Below, one piece after another: positions 1 to 4,796 of a stretch of 5,329 nt of DNA. Numbering within the stretch: position 1 is the first letter of the stretch; each line of letters starts with the position of its first letter. The notes beneath the pieces were generated by a model. It was given only the letters and a program-made list of their open reading frames with translations. It was not told the origin of the DNA and searched no databases. Origin of the DNA: Thermoplasmatota archaeon (GTDB lineage Archaea > Thermoplasmatota > E2 > JACPAO01 > JAHFTW01); NCBI GenBank assembly GCA_028289805.1, contig JANQNI010000100.1, positions 1-5,329 of the forward strand. The letters are read 5' to 3'. The position numbers and the translations under genes were made by a program.

Positions 1-1629
1 GACCCCCAGGGAACCACCGAGTCCCGCCAGTCCCAGCCCGCCGAGGACGACGGTCCCGTGGCCCTGCCGGCGTCGTGGGAGGCCCGGGCGCTCGCGGACG
101 CGCCGACGACGCTCCGGGTCCTGCCGCTCGACGGCGTGCTGGACGTGGTCGTCCACGGGCAGGGCAACGCGACGGTCCTGCCGGCCGGCGCCTACTGGAA
201 CAACGCCGACGACGCGGTCCTGCCGCACACCAACGCGGACGCGGGCTTCCCGCTTCGGCCCCTGGGCGTGGCGGCTCCGATGGCCCTGGGGGGTGGCGCT
301 CTGGGCGTGCGCATCGAGATCCAGGGCCCCGTGCGCCTCGTCGCCACCGGCGTGCTCGTGGACAACGAGACGTACCCCCGCGAGGTCCGCTCCGGCGAGT
401 CCGTCGCGGACCCCGTCACCGGAACCGGCCGGACCGTGGAGGACATCCATGCACTGGTCGTGGAGGCCGACGGGGTCGTCCTAGAGCTGGACGCGGACGC
501 GCAGGGTTCCCTGGCCTGGCATCGGCTGGAGGCGGACCTGGTGGGCGGCATCTCTTGGACCGGCGTGCGCACTGCCGCCGACGTGGGCGGCGAGCCCCTG
601 CCCGCCGAGGCGGGCCTGCTGGACCTGGGCGGCGACCTGCACGTCACGGGCGACGTCACCCGCAGTCCTGGCTTCTGGCACTTCGAGGGCGACCTGCAGT
701 CCGTGCGCATCGACGCCGCGCCGTACCGGGAGCTGGCCCCCGCCGCCGGCGCCACGCTGGGTCTGCTGGCCATGGTGCTGCTGTTCCTGACGAAGGCCGG
801 CAAGGGGCTCGCCACCCTGGTCGCCGGTCGCAGCACGCCCAAACTGCTCAAGGCGTCCCTGATGGGCAGCCCCCGCCGGCAGGAGCTGATGGAGGCCATC
901 CACGCCAACCAGCCCGCCACCGTGCGCGACCTCGCGGATACCACCGGAATGACCCCGGCCAACGTGATGTACCACCTGCGCGTGTTGCAGAGCCACGCCG
1001 TCATCCAGACCACGCGGCCCGTCGGGCACGGCCGCCGCAACACCGCCTACATGCTCAACAGCGGCAGCCTGAAGGCCCGCACGCCGGGCGCCGACGGCCA
1101 GGAGATCCGCATGGACGAGGCGTTGGCCGCCGTCCACTCGCATCCCCTGCGGCGCGCCATGTTCGAGGCCATCCTGCGCCACGGCCCCGTCGACTTCCAG
1201 GGCATCCGCGACCACCTCCTGGAGACCGGCGCGGTGGAGAGCCTGCCCCAGAGTTCGGCCACGCACCACCTCAAGGGGCTCGTTCAGGCCGGCGCCATCG
1301 GGGAGGCCCGCCAGAACCGTCGCAAGGTCTACTCCGTGGGCGTCAGCCGGGACACGGCCCGCTCCATCCAGTACCGGAGTTTCCTCATCATGCACAACCT
1401 CATGCCGGTCTTCGAGGCCGTCGCGCGGAACCCCGGCATCGACGCCGACGGGGTCGTGCGCGCCGTCCCCGACGCCGACGCACGCCACTCCAAGGCCCGC
1501 CTGCGCCAACTGACGGACCTGGGCATCCTCCAGCGGCGAGGCGACGGCACCACCGTCGCCGACTGGCTCTCGCCCCACGTGGACTCCATCCTGGAGGCGC
1601 CGGAACTGCAGGAGCGTGCGTACACGTGA
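1..1629 (+). CDS. Membrane-anchored transcriptional regulator: extracytoplasmic domain, one TM helix, three winged-helix domains (5' partial)
   Basis: The reading frame is open from the first base of the window, so the true start and probably a signal peptide lie upstream; GTG at 58 is only an internal candidate. Numbering from that GTG, residues 1-220 are rich in beta-prone segments, with no motif I recognise. Residues about 226-245 form one hydrophobic helix (LGLLAMVLLFLT) followed by lysines, which fits a cytoplasmic C-terminus. Three winged-helix units follow at about 270-334 (helix ending NVMYHLRVLQSHAVI), 352-428 (ATHHLKGLVQAGAI) and 442-511 (ARLRQLTDLGILQRRG). The first two resemble ArsR/MarR-type DNA-binding folds; the third is more divergent. 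The inferred role is a one-component sensor that reads a signal outside the membrane and binds DNA inside. The stop overlaps the start of the next gene, so the two are probably coupled. Ligand and target genes cannot be read from sequence. Confidence 0.85.
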   Translation, partial: DPQGTTESRQSQPAEDDGPVALPASWEARALADAPTTLRVLPLDGVLDVVVHGQGNATVLPAGAYWNNADDAVLPHTNADAGFPLRPLGVAAPMALGGGALGVRIEIQGPVRLVATGVLVDNETYPREVRSGESVADPVTGTGRTVEDIHALVVEADGVVLELDADAQGSLAWHRLEADLVGGISWTGVRTAADVGGEPLPAEAGLLDLGGDLHVTGDVTRSPGFWHFEGDLQSVRIDAAPYRELAPAAGATLGLLAMVLLFLTKAGKGLATLVAGRSTPKLLKASLMGSPRRQELMEAIHANQPATVRDLADTTGMTPANVMYHLRVLQSHAVIQTTRPVGHGRRNTAYMLNSGSLKARTPGADGQEIRMDEALAAVHSHPLRRAMFEAILRHGPVDFQGIRDHLLETGAVESLPQSSATHHLKGLVQAGAIGEARQNRRKVYSVGVSRDTARSIQYRSFLIMHNLMPVFEAVARNPGIDADGVVRAVPDADARHSKARLRQLTDLGILQRRGDGTTVADWLSPHVDSILEAPELQERAYT

Positions 1630-2360
1630 CGCGCCTGCACGGGACCGCCCTCGCGGCGGTGCTGGCCTTGGTGGCCCTCTCCGGTTGCGTCGAGGAGCCG
1701 GCCCAAGTCGAGGACCCCCCGGACCTTCCCGTCCCGGACCTGGACATGCCCGGCTGCACGGGCCGCACCGTCCTGATGCGCTTCGACGCCGAGGACGTCC
1801 GGCAGGTGGTCCCGGAAGGGTACGAACTGACCCCCGGCACCGCCGTCATCCTGCGCATCCGCTCCTGCGAGCACGCCGCCGTCGGCAACGTCTCGTACGC
1901 CGGCCCGGCGCAGATGGCCGCCTTGTACGTCGATGTCACCGCAGGCGGCAGCGTCAACGAGTTCTACGTCCTGGAGATGGTGTCCGACCAGCCGGTGGTC
2001 GTGGACTACCTCGCGGCCCGCGGCTTCCCGTCGTCCCTGGGCACGGTGGAGACCACGAGCGACGGGTTCGTGGTCGCCACGCAGGAGGCCTCCTACGAGG
2101 TGCTCCACCTCGGTGCCGAGGAGCAGATGGGCTCCAACGCCGACGCCACGGCCCGGATGCTGCATGGGCCCGTCGACGCGCCCGCCGTCCTGGAGCGCTT
2201 CACGTCCGGCACCTCGCAGAGTCTCCTGTTGGAGGAGGCGGCCGTGACGGCCTCGGGCGGCGCCCTGGAGGCCCTCTCCGGCGGCACCGCAGCGGGCGTC
2301 CTGTCGCGCAGCATCGACCAAGTCGTGTTCCGACCTGGTTCAGCACAACCGGGCCATTGA
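1626..2360 (+). CDS. Predicted surface lipoprotein, possibly acetoacetate decarboxylase-like fold
   Basis: The GTG start overlaps the upstream stop (GTGA), which argues for translational coupling and for this start. The 244-residue protein opens with a textbook lipoprotein signal: basic residues near the N-terminus, an Ala/Leu/Val-rich core and the lipobox LSGC, with the lipidated Cys at 21. An acidic, proline-rich linker (about residues 22-42) would hold the domain off the membrane. The domain is beta-rich and has two further cysteines, C44 and C81, which could form a disulfide. The pattern of a beta strand, then VPEGYEL (62-68), then alternating beta strands resembles acetoacetate decarboxylase-like domains. 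I see no convincing catalytic lysine context, so a binding rather than enzymatic role is plausible. The fold call is tentative. As the partner of a membrane-anchored regulator it could present ligand to that sensor; this is inferred from gene order only. Confidence 0.85.
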   Translation: MTRLHGTALAAVLALVALSGCVEEPAQVEDPPDLPVPDLDMPGCTGRTVLMRFDAEDVRQVVPEGYELTPGTAVILRIRSCEHAAVGNVSYAGPAQMAALYVDVTAGGSVNEFYVLEMVSDQPVVVDYLAARGFPSSLGTVETTSDGFVVATQEASYEVLHLGAEEQMGSNADATARMLHGPVDAPAVLERFTSGTSQSLLLEEAAVTASGGALEALSGGTAAGVLSRSIDQVVFRPGSAQPGH

Positions 2361-2399
2361 CGGCAGGCCCTAACTCTCGGGGTGCTTGCCTTCCCTTTG

Positions 2400-2672
2400 A
2401 TGCGCCCGATGCTTTTCGTGCCTGCCCTCGCCCTTTGCTTCCTGGCCGTTGGCCATGCTTCCGCCAATGAGAATGCAGTGTATGCATTGACCCCTGTCCT
2501 GGACGACGCCTCGAGTGGGAACTGCTTCTTGCACAGCTATGAAGGCACGCCCCCCGCCAGCGCCCAGCACTCCCTCGAGAACAACCGGGCCACCGTCTAC
2601 GTGGGCACCGGCGAACCCCCCGTCGCCGGTGTTGGCTTCAAGATGACGCTCGGCTGCCGCGCCAGCGTCTGA
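2400..2672 (+). CDS. Small secreted protein of unknown function (90 aa)
   Basis: I do not recognise the family. From ATG 2400 the protein begins with a clear Sec-type signal peptide: MRP, a hydrophobic core (MLFVPALALCFLAVG) and an A-S-A cleavage site at 20-22. This leaves a mature chain of about 68 residues starting NENAVYAL. The mature part has two cysteines, C42 and C86, which could form one disulfide across most of the domain. An in-frame GTG at 2382 would add six residues before the signal peptide and seems less likely. No Shine-Dalgarno sequence precedes the ATG. Only a weak A/T patch (TAACT, 2371-2375) lies about 27 bp upstream, so the gene is either leaderless or read through from the lipoprotein gene 39 bp upstream. 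The first half uses more A/T-ending codons than the neighbouring genes, which may hint at a separate history. The reading frame is short, but the signal peptide and downstream codon pattern support it. Confidence 0.65.
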   Translation: MRPMLFVPALALCFLAVGHASANENAVYALTPVLDDASSGNCFLHSYEGTPPASAQHSLENNRATVYVGTGEPPVAGVGFKMTLGCRASV

Positions 2673-2686
2673 ACGGTTCCAGGCCC

Positions 2687-2713
2687 CCCGACCTCTCCCG
2701 ACCTTCCCGATCC
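2687..2713 (+). repeat. Short pyrimidine-rich tandem repeat after the small secreted-protein gene
   Basis: CCCGACCT occurs at 2687-2694 and 2697-2704, and the variant CCCGATCC at 2706-2713, giving three imperfect units with a period of 9-10 bases. They lie within a strongly pyrimidine-rich strand; 2681-2730 holds 31 C, 10 T and 5 G. The tract starts 15 bases after the stop of the 90-residue protein gene, so it would lie in its 3' untranslated region. It could aid 3' end formation or be simple-sequence drift; function is unknown. Confidence 0.4.
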
Positions 2714-2847
2714 CCCCTCCCTTCCTCTCCTTGAAGGCGCCGCCGCGCCTCGTGCCGCGACCCCAGCGTCCGGACACGCACGGACCTCGCGCAAAGGCCG
2801 TTGGACACGCCGTGCACGAGCATGGAACCCCCCGCGAGAGGTCCTTG

Positions 2848-2872
2848 CTCGGGCCCCGCAGGCCCGAGTTTT
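2848..2872 (+). terminator. Perfect 8-bp hairpin followed by TTTT, abutting a promoter element
   Basis: CTCGGGCC (2848-2855) pairs perfectly with GGCCCGAG (2861-2868) around a five-base loop, CCGCA, and TTTT follows at 2869-2872. This resembles an intrinsic terminator that would end transcripts entering from the left block. The last two stem bases and the T run are also part of the conserved element upstream of the next gene, so the sequence may do double duty. Archaeal termination relies mainly on T-rich tracts and four Ts is short, so the call is tentative. The second copy of the element, at 3650, has no matching hairpin. Confidence 0.35.
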
Positions 2873-2896
2873 CGAACGTAGCGCAAAACATGCCTT
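2867..2896 (+). promoter_or_regulatory. Conserved upstream element, copy A
   Basis: This stretch matches copy B (3650-3679) at 26 of 30 positions. The shared blocks are AGTTTT, then one variable base, GAACGTAGCG, one variable base, AAAACAT, one variable base and CC. GTTTT (2868-2872) and AAAAC (2885-2889) are inverted repeats separated by 12 bases, so the site has dyad symmetry expected of a dimeric regulator. The AAAACAT block is also where the archaeal BRE element should lie, so part of the conservation may reflect TFB binding. The GAACGTAGCG part lies further upstream and needs another explanation, most simply a regulator-binding site. It starts exactly 54 bp before the GTG at 2921. Confidence 0.75.
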
Positions 2897-2901
2897 TATG
2901 C
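2893..2901 (+). promoter_or_regulatory. TATA-like box for the first tandem winged-helix gene
   Basis: CCTTTATGC is an A/T patch in otherwise GC-rich DNA, centred about 24 bp before the GTG at 2921. In archaea, transcription starts about 22-27 bp downstream of the TATA centre, which would place the transcript start at or next to the start codon and make the mRNA leaderless. No Shine-Dalgarno sequence precedes the GTG, in agreement. Confidence 0.6.
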
Positions 2902-2920
2902 TCCACGTCTAGCGGCGGAC

Positions 2921-3406
2921 GTGGTCTTGGAGACGACGCGGCTCGAAGAAGCCCGGAAGAGCACGGCACCCCGGGGTGCTCCCGGCGAGGTCCGCGCAAA
3001 GATCCTCAAGCTGGTCCACGAACACCCCGCCATGACCAAGTCGGAACTGGCCCGCGCCACCGGCCTCGCATGGGGCACCGTCTGCTACCACGTGGACGTG
3101 CTGCGCGCCAACGGCCTGATGTCCGCCGTCGAGTCGGAGAAGTTCGTCTACCTGCTCCTGCCCACCCACGACGCCGAGAAGGTCGCGGCCTACCGCGCCC
3201 TGCGGGACCCCGACGCCGTCGCCATCGCGCGCCACGTCGCCGGCATGCCCCAGTGCACCATGAAGGAGTTAACCACCGATTTGCCGCTGAGCCGCAAGGT
3301 GGTGCGCAACCGCGGCGCCACGCTGCTGGCCGCCGGCATCCTGGAGGATTTCGGCAGCGGTCGGCCCCGCCTGCGTTGCGCCATGCCCGCCGCCGTCTTC
3401 GCATAG
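2921..3406 (+). CDS. Two-domain winged-helix transcriptional regulator (paralog 1)
   Basis: This is a 161-residue soluble protein with two winged-helix domains and no membrane segment. The first, at about residues 24-80, holds TKSELARATGLAWGTVCYHV; the stretch LAWGTVCYHVDVL (49-61) is the likely recognition helix, and FVYLLL the wing strand. The second, at about 97-157, includes MKELTTDLPLSRKVVRNR and ends in AAGILEDFGSGRPRLR. The GTG start is well fixed: an in-frame TAG lies at 2879-2881, no other start codon intervenes, and the TATA-like box is correctly placed for leaderless expression. The downstream gene at 3704 is a paralog that shares TKSEL, AWGTV and HV at equivalent positions. I infer a DNA-binding regulator of the ArsR-like class, possibly acting on the shared upstream element, but ligand and targets are unknown. 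Confidence 0.88.
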   Translation: MVLETTRLEEARKSTAPRGAPGEVRAKILKLVHEHPAMTKSELARATGLAWGTVCYHVDVLRANGLMSAVESEKFVYLLLPTHDAEKVAAYRALRDPDAVAIARHVAGMPQCTMKELTTDLPLSRKVVRNRGATLLAAGILEDFGSGRPRLRCAMPAAVFA

Positions 3407-3649
3407 GCCCTCCGTAGAACCCGGCGCAGCCTGCCCGACCACACCCTCTTCCCCTTGGACGGCCTCGCCGTCACCCTCCCGACGCGCCCACGCTGAAGCG
3501 AAGGCCGCGCCGGCGTGCCGCACCCCCTTCGCGATGCACGCCGCGCAACCCCACGCACGCCGCCAGATCCCTTCGACCCACCCCTGCTTCCGCCCCCTGC
3601 CTGCCCGCCGCGCATCCTGCCTGACCCCGTGCGCACGACCGCACGCTCC
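3407..3649 (+). other. C-rich non-coding spacer between the two paralogous regulators
   Basis: I see no convincing gene here. The plus strand is strongly C-rich; 3541-3600 holds 35 C and 10 G. Open frames in the stretch are Pro/Arg/His-rich and lack domain-like patterns, as expected of non-coding high-GC DNA. A pyrimidine tract (ACCCTCTTCCCCTT, about 3442-3455) may assist 3' end formation for the preceding gene. A 5-bp inverted repeat, GTGCG (3629-3633) with CGCAC (3640-3644), lies just before the second copy of the conserved element. A patch beginning GAAGGC at 3500 loosely resembles one at 2733 in the spacer before paralog 1, possibly a relic of duplication of the whole unit. Confidence 0.5.
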
Positions 3650-3679
3650 AGTTTTGGAACGTAGCGAAAAACATCCCAT
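3650..3679 (+). promoter_or_regulatory. Conserved upstream element, copy B
   Basis: This is the second copy of the element at 2867-2896. It starts 54 bp before the ATG at 3704, the same distance as copy A from its start. GTTTT (3651-3655) and AAAAC (3668-3672) again form the inverted arms 12 bases apart. The sequence between element and start codon is not conserved between copies, and the flanking 5' sequence diverges too. The match is therefore unlikely to be mere residue of a very recent duplication. A TAG inside the element closes the gene's frame at 3662-3664, so the conservation is not coding. Confidence 0.75.
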
Positions 3680-3684
3680 ATACC
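3676..3684 (+). promoter_or_regulatory. TATA-like box for the second tandem winged-helix gene
   Basis: CCATATACC is centred about 24 bp before the ATG at 3704, matching the geometry of the first regulator's promoter. The predicted transcript start coincides with the ATG, so the mRNA is probably leaderless. There is no Shine-Dalgarno sequence. Confidence 0.65.
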
Positions 3685-3703
3685 CGGGCGGGTCAAGACC
3701 ACC

Positions 3704-4216
3704 ATGGACTGTCGACGCACCGGCACCCTGGGACAAGCAAGCACCCAGGAGCACTCCGACGGACCGTGCCTACCCCCGGCCACCCGCCGCATCCTCGACC
3801 TGATTGCCGCCACGCCCGGCGTCACCAAGAGCGAGTTGTGCCGGTTCCTCGACCGCGCCTGGGGCACCGTCGACCACCACGTGCACACGCTGCTGGCGAC
3901 CGACCAAATCCACGCCCACCGCGTCGGCCGCTCCACGCACCTGTTCCCCGCCGGAACGCCCCAGACCCGGGTGGTCTGGACGCTCGCGCTGCGCAGCCCC
4001 GGCGCCGCCGCCGCACTGGACGCCCTGCGCGACGGCCCCTGCTCCGCGACCGCTCTGGCCGAGCGTGTCGGGCACCCCGCCCGCAAGCTCCGCCCGACCC
4101 TCGCACGGCTCGTGGAGGCAGGCGCCTTGCAGGAGCACGGCGGACGCCGCACCCTCTTCTCGCGCTCCCCGGTGCTGGACGCGTGGTCGTCGAACTTCGG
4201 GTTCCTGCCGGCCTGA
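3704..4216 (+). CDS. Two-domain winged-helix transcriptional regulator (paralog 2)
   Basis: This 170-residue soluble protein has the same plan as the gene at 2921. After a low-complexity N-terminal extension (1-24) comes a first winged-helix domain at about 26-82 (TKSELCRFLDRAWGTVDHHV, with likely recognition helix RAWGTVDHHVHTL, 51-63). A second follows at about 99-154 (ATALAERVGHPARKLRPTLARL, then EAGALQEHGGRRTLFSR). The ATG start is supported by an in-frame TAG at 3662-3664, by the absence of another start codon between, and by the TATA-like box 24 bp upstream. The paralogs share TKSEL, AWGTV and HV in domain 1 but are otherwise well diverged, including the bases around the recognition helix. 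They may therefore differ in specificity or sense different signals while sharing a promoter element. The gene ends in convergence with the TPR-like gene, 87 bp away. Ligand and targets are unknown. Confidence 0.88.
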   Translation: MDCRRTGTLGQASTQEHSDGPCLPPATRRILDLIAATPGVTKSELCRFLDRAWGTVDHHVHTLLATDQIHAHRVGRSTHLFPAGTPQTRVVWTLALRSPGAAAALDALRDGPCSATALAERVGHPARKLRPTLARLVEAGALQEHGGRRTLFSRSPVLDAWSSNFGFLPA

Positions 4217-4303
4217 TCGCCCCGGGGTGAGTGTGCCGCAAGCCGTCTGGCTGCGTGGCGTGCAACCGTCGACCGTGCCGGAATCAACCGAAACCCCGTC
4301 TGC

Positions 4304-4672
4304 CTACGAAAGGGAGGACAGCCAGGCGAGGACCTCGGGCGAGGAAAACAACGTGGCGAGGTTGGGGTCCTCCAGTGCCTCCCCCACGAGTGACGGGGCC
4401 TTGCGCAGCGCCGCCACCAGGTGCGTCGCCGCCCCCTCGCGACCGGCCGCGACGGCGGCCTTCGCCGCAAGGAGACTCCCCTCCCCACCCAGTTCGGCGC
4501 GGGTGAGGATGTCGAGGGCGTCCTGGGGGCGCCCCAGACCCAGCAAGGCCATGGCGTGGCTCTGCACGGCCTCCGGGTCCGGCGTCGGCCCGTCCACGAG
4601 CGGCTGGGTGGACCTCAGCACCGCGTGGAAGTCGCGGTCGGCGATGGCACCCAGGGAGGTTCGCGGGTCCAT
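4304..4672 (-). CDS. Short TPR-like helical repeat protein (122 aa)
   Basis: From the ATG at 4672 the protein is 122 residues, predicted entirely helical, with no signal peptide or membrane segment. Residues about 33-60 (EAVQSHAMALLGLGRPQDALDILTRA) show the tetratricopeptide spacing of small and large residues, with GLGRPQDAL at the helix turn. Residues about 66-93 form a second, weaker unit. The tail DPNLATLFSSPEVLAWL resembles the capping segment common at the end of TPR arrays. TPR proteins usually mediate protein-protein contacts; the partner here is not visible. A GTG at 4777 would extend the protein by 35 residues, but that extension crosses the strong TATA box and does not look protein-like, so I prefer the ATG. 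The gene runs in the same direction as dtdA but appears to have its own promoter. Confidence 0.75.
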   Translation of the reverse strand: MDPRTSLGAIADRDFHAVLRSTQPLVDGPTPDPEAVQSHAMALLGLGRPQDALDILTRAELGGEGSLLAAKAAVAAGREGAATHLVAALRKAPSLVGEALEDPNLATLFSSPEVLAWLSSLS

Positions 4673-4686
4673 GAAGTTCGACGCTG

Positions 4687-4697
4687 TACGTTCCAAA
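4687..4697 (-). promoter_or_regulatory. Partial third copy of the shared element core
   Basis: Read on the minus strand, TTTGGAACGTA matches copy B of the conserved element base for base over 11 positions. GCG follows after a two-base insertion (CA). The AAAACAT half is absent. The site lies between the TATA box at 4708-4715 and the ATG at 4672, around the predicted transcript start, a typical position for a repressor operator. A chance 11-base match in a window this size is unlikely but not excluded. Confidence 0.4.
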
Positions 4698-4707
4698 TCG
4701 TGGTTCG

Positions 4708-4715
4708 TATAAATA
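4708..4715 (-). promoter_or_regulatory. TATA box of the TPR-like gene
   Basis: TATTTATA on the minus strand is the best archaeal TATA match in the window, within GC-rich surroundings. Its centre is about 39 bp from the ATG at 4672. The expected transcript start is near 4686, giving a leader of about 14 nt without a Shine-Dalgarno sequence. No plus-strand gene lies downstream to use it in the other orientation. Confidence 0.65.
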
Positions 4716-4781
4716 GCAGACTCGATAGAAGGGGGCTTCGGGCCAGGCCACGGATCCTGCTCACCGATTCGGAACACGATG

Positions 4782-4795
4782 GTTCGGCATCGAAC
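4782..4795 (-). terminator. Small hairpin just after the dtdA stop
   Basis: GTTCG and CGAAC form perfect 5-bp arms around a four-base loop, one base beyond the dtdA stop codon. There is no T run after it, so it is at most a weak 3' end or mRNA stability structure. One arm plus flanking bases (CGAACGT, 4791-4797) also matches the core of the conserved element over seven bases, which may be chance. Confidence 0.25.
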
Positions 4796-4796
4796 G

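Noticed and set aside
481..1578. Long open frame on the minus strand opposite the membrane-anchored regulator
   Set aside because: It is antisense to a gene with clear TM and winged-helix features; long shadow frames are expected at this GC content, and its product is low-complexity.
2472..2488. Inverted repeat AATGCA / TGCATT with a five-base spacer
   Set aside because: It lies within the coding sequence of the small secreted protein, with no promoter context; probably chance.
2772..2810. Direct repeat GGACACGC at 2772 and 2803
   Set aside because: Eight bases in GC-rich DNA, only two copies and no associated structure; too weak to call.
3534..3803. Possible 89-codon gene in the spacer before the second regulator
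   Set aside because: It is Pro/His/Arg-rich, crosses the conserved element and TATA box, and overlaps the regulator start in another frame.
4220..4252. CCCCGGGG palindrome and AGCC/GGCT hairpin between the convergent genes
   Set aside because: The stems are short (4 bp) and no T run follows on either strand, so there is no support for a terminator.
3190..4488. Long minus-strand open frame of 432 codons
   Set aside because: The product is Arg/Ser/Pro-rich with no domain pattern, and it runs antisense across both regulator genes and their promoters.
4673..4777. GTG 4777 as start of the TPR-like protein
   Set aside because: It would place the TATA box and element core inside the coding region, and the extra 35 residues do not look like folded protein.
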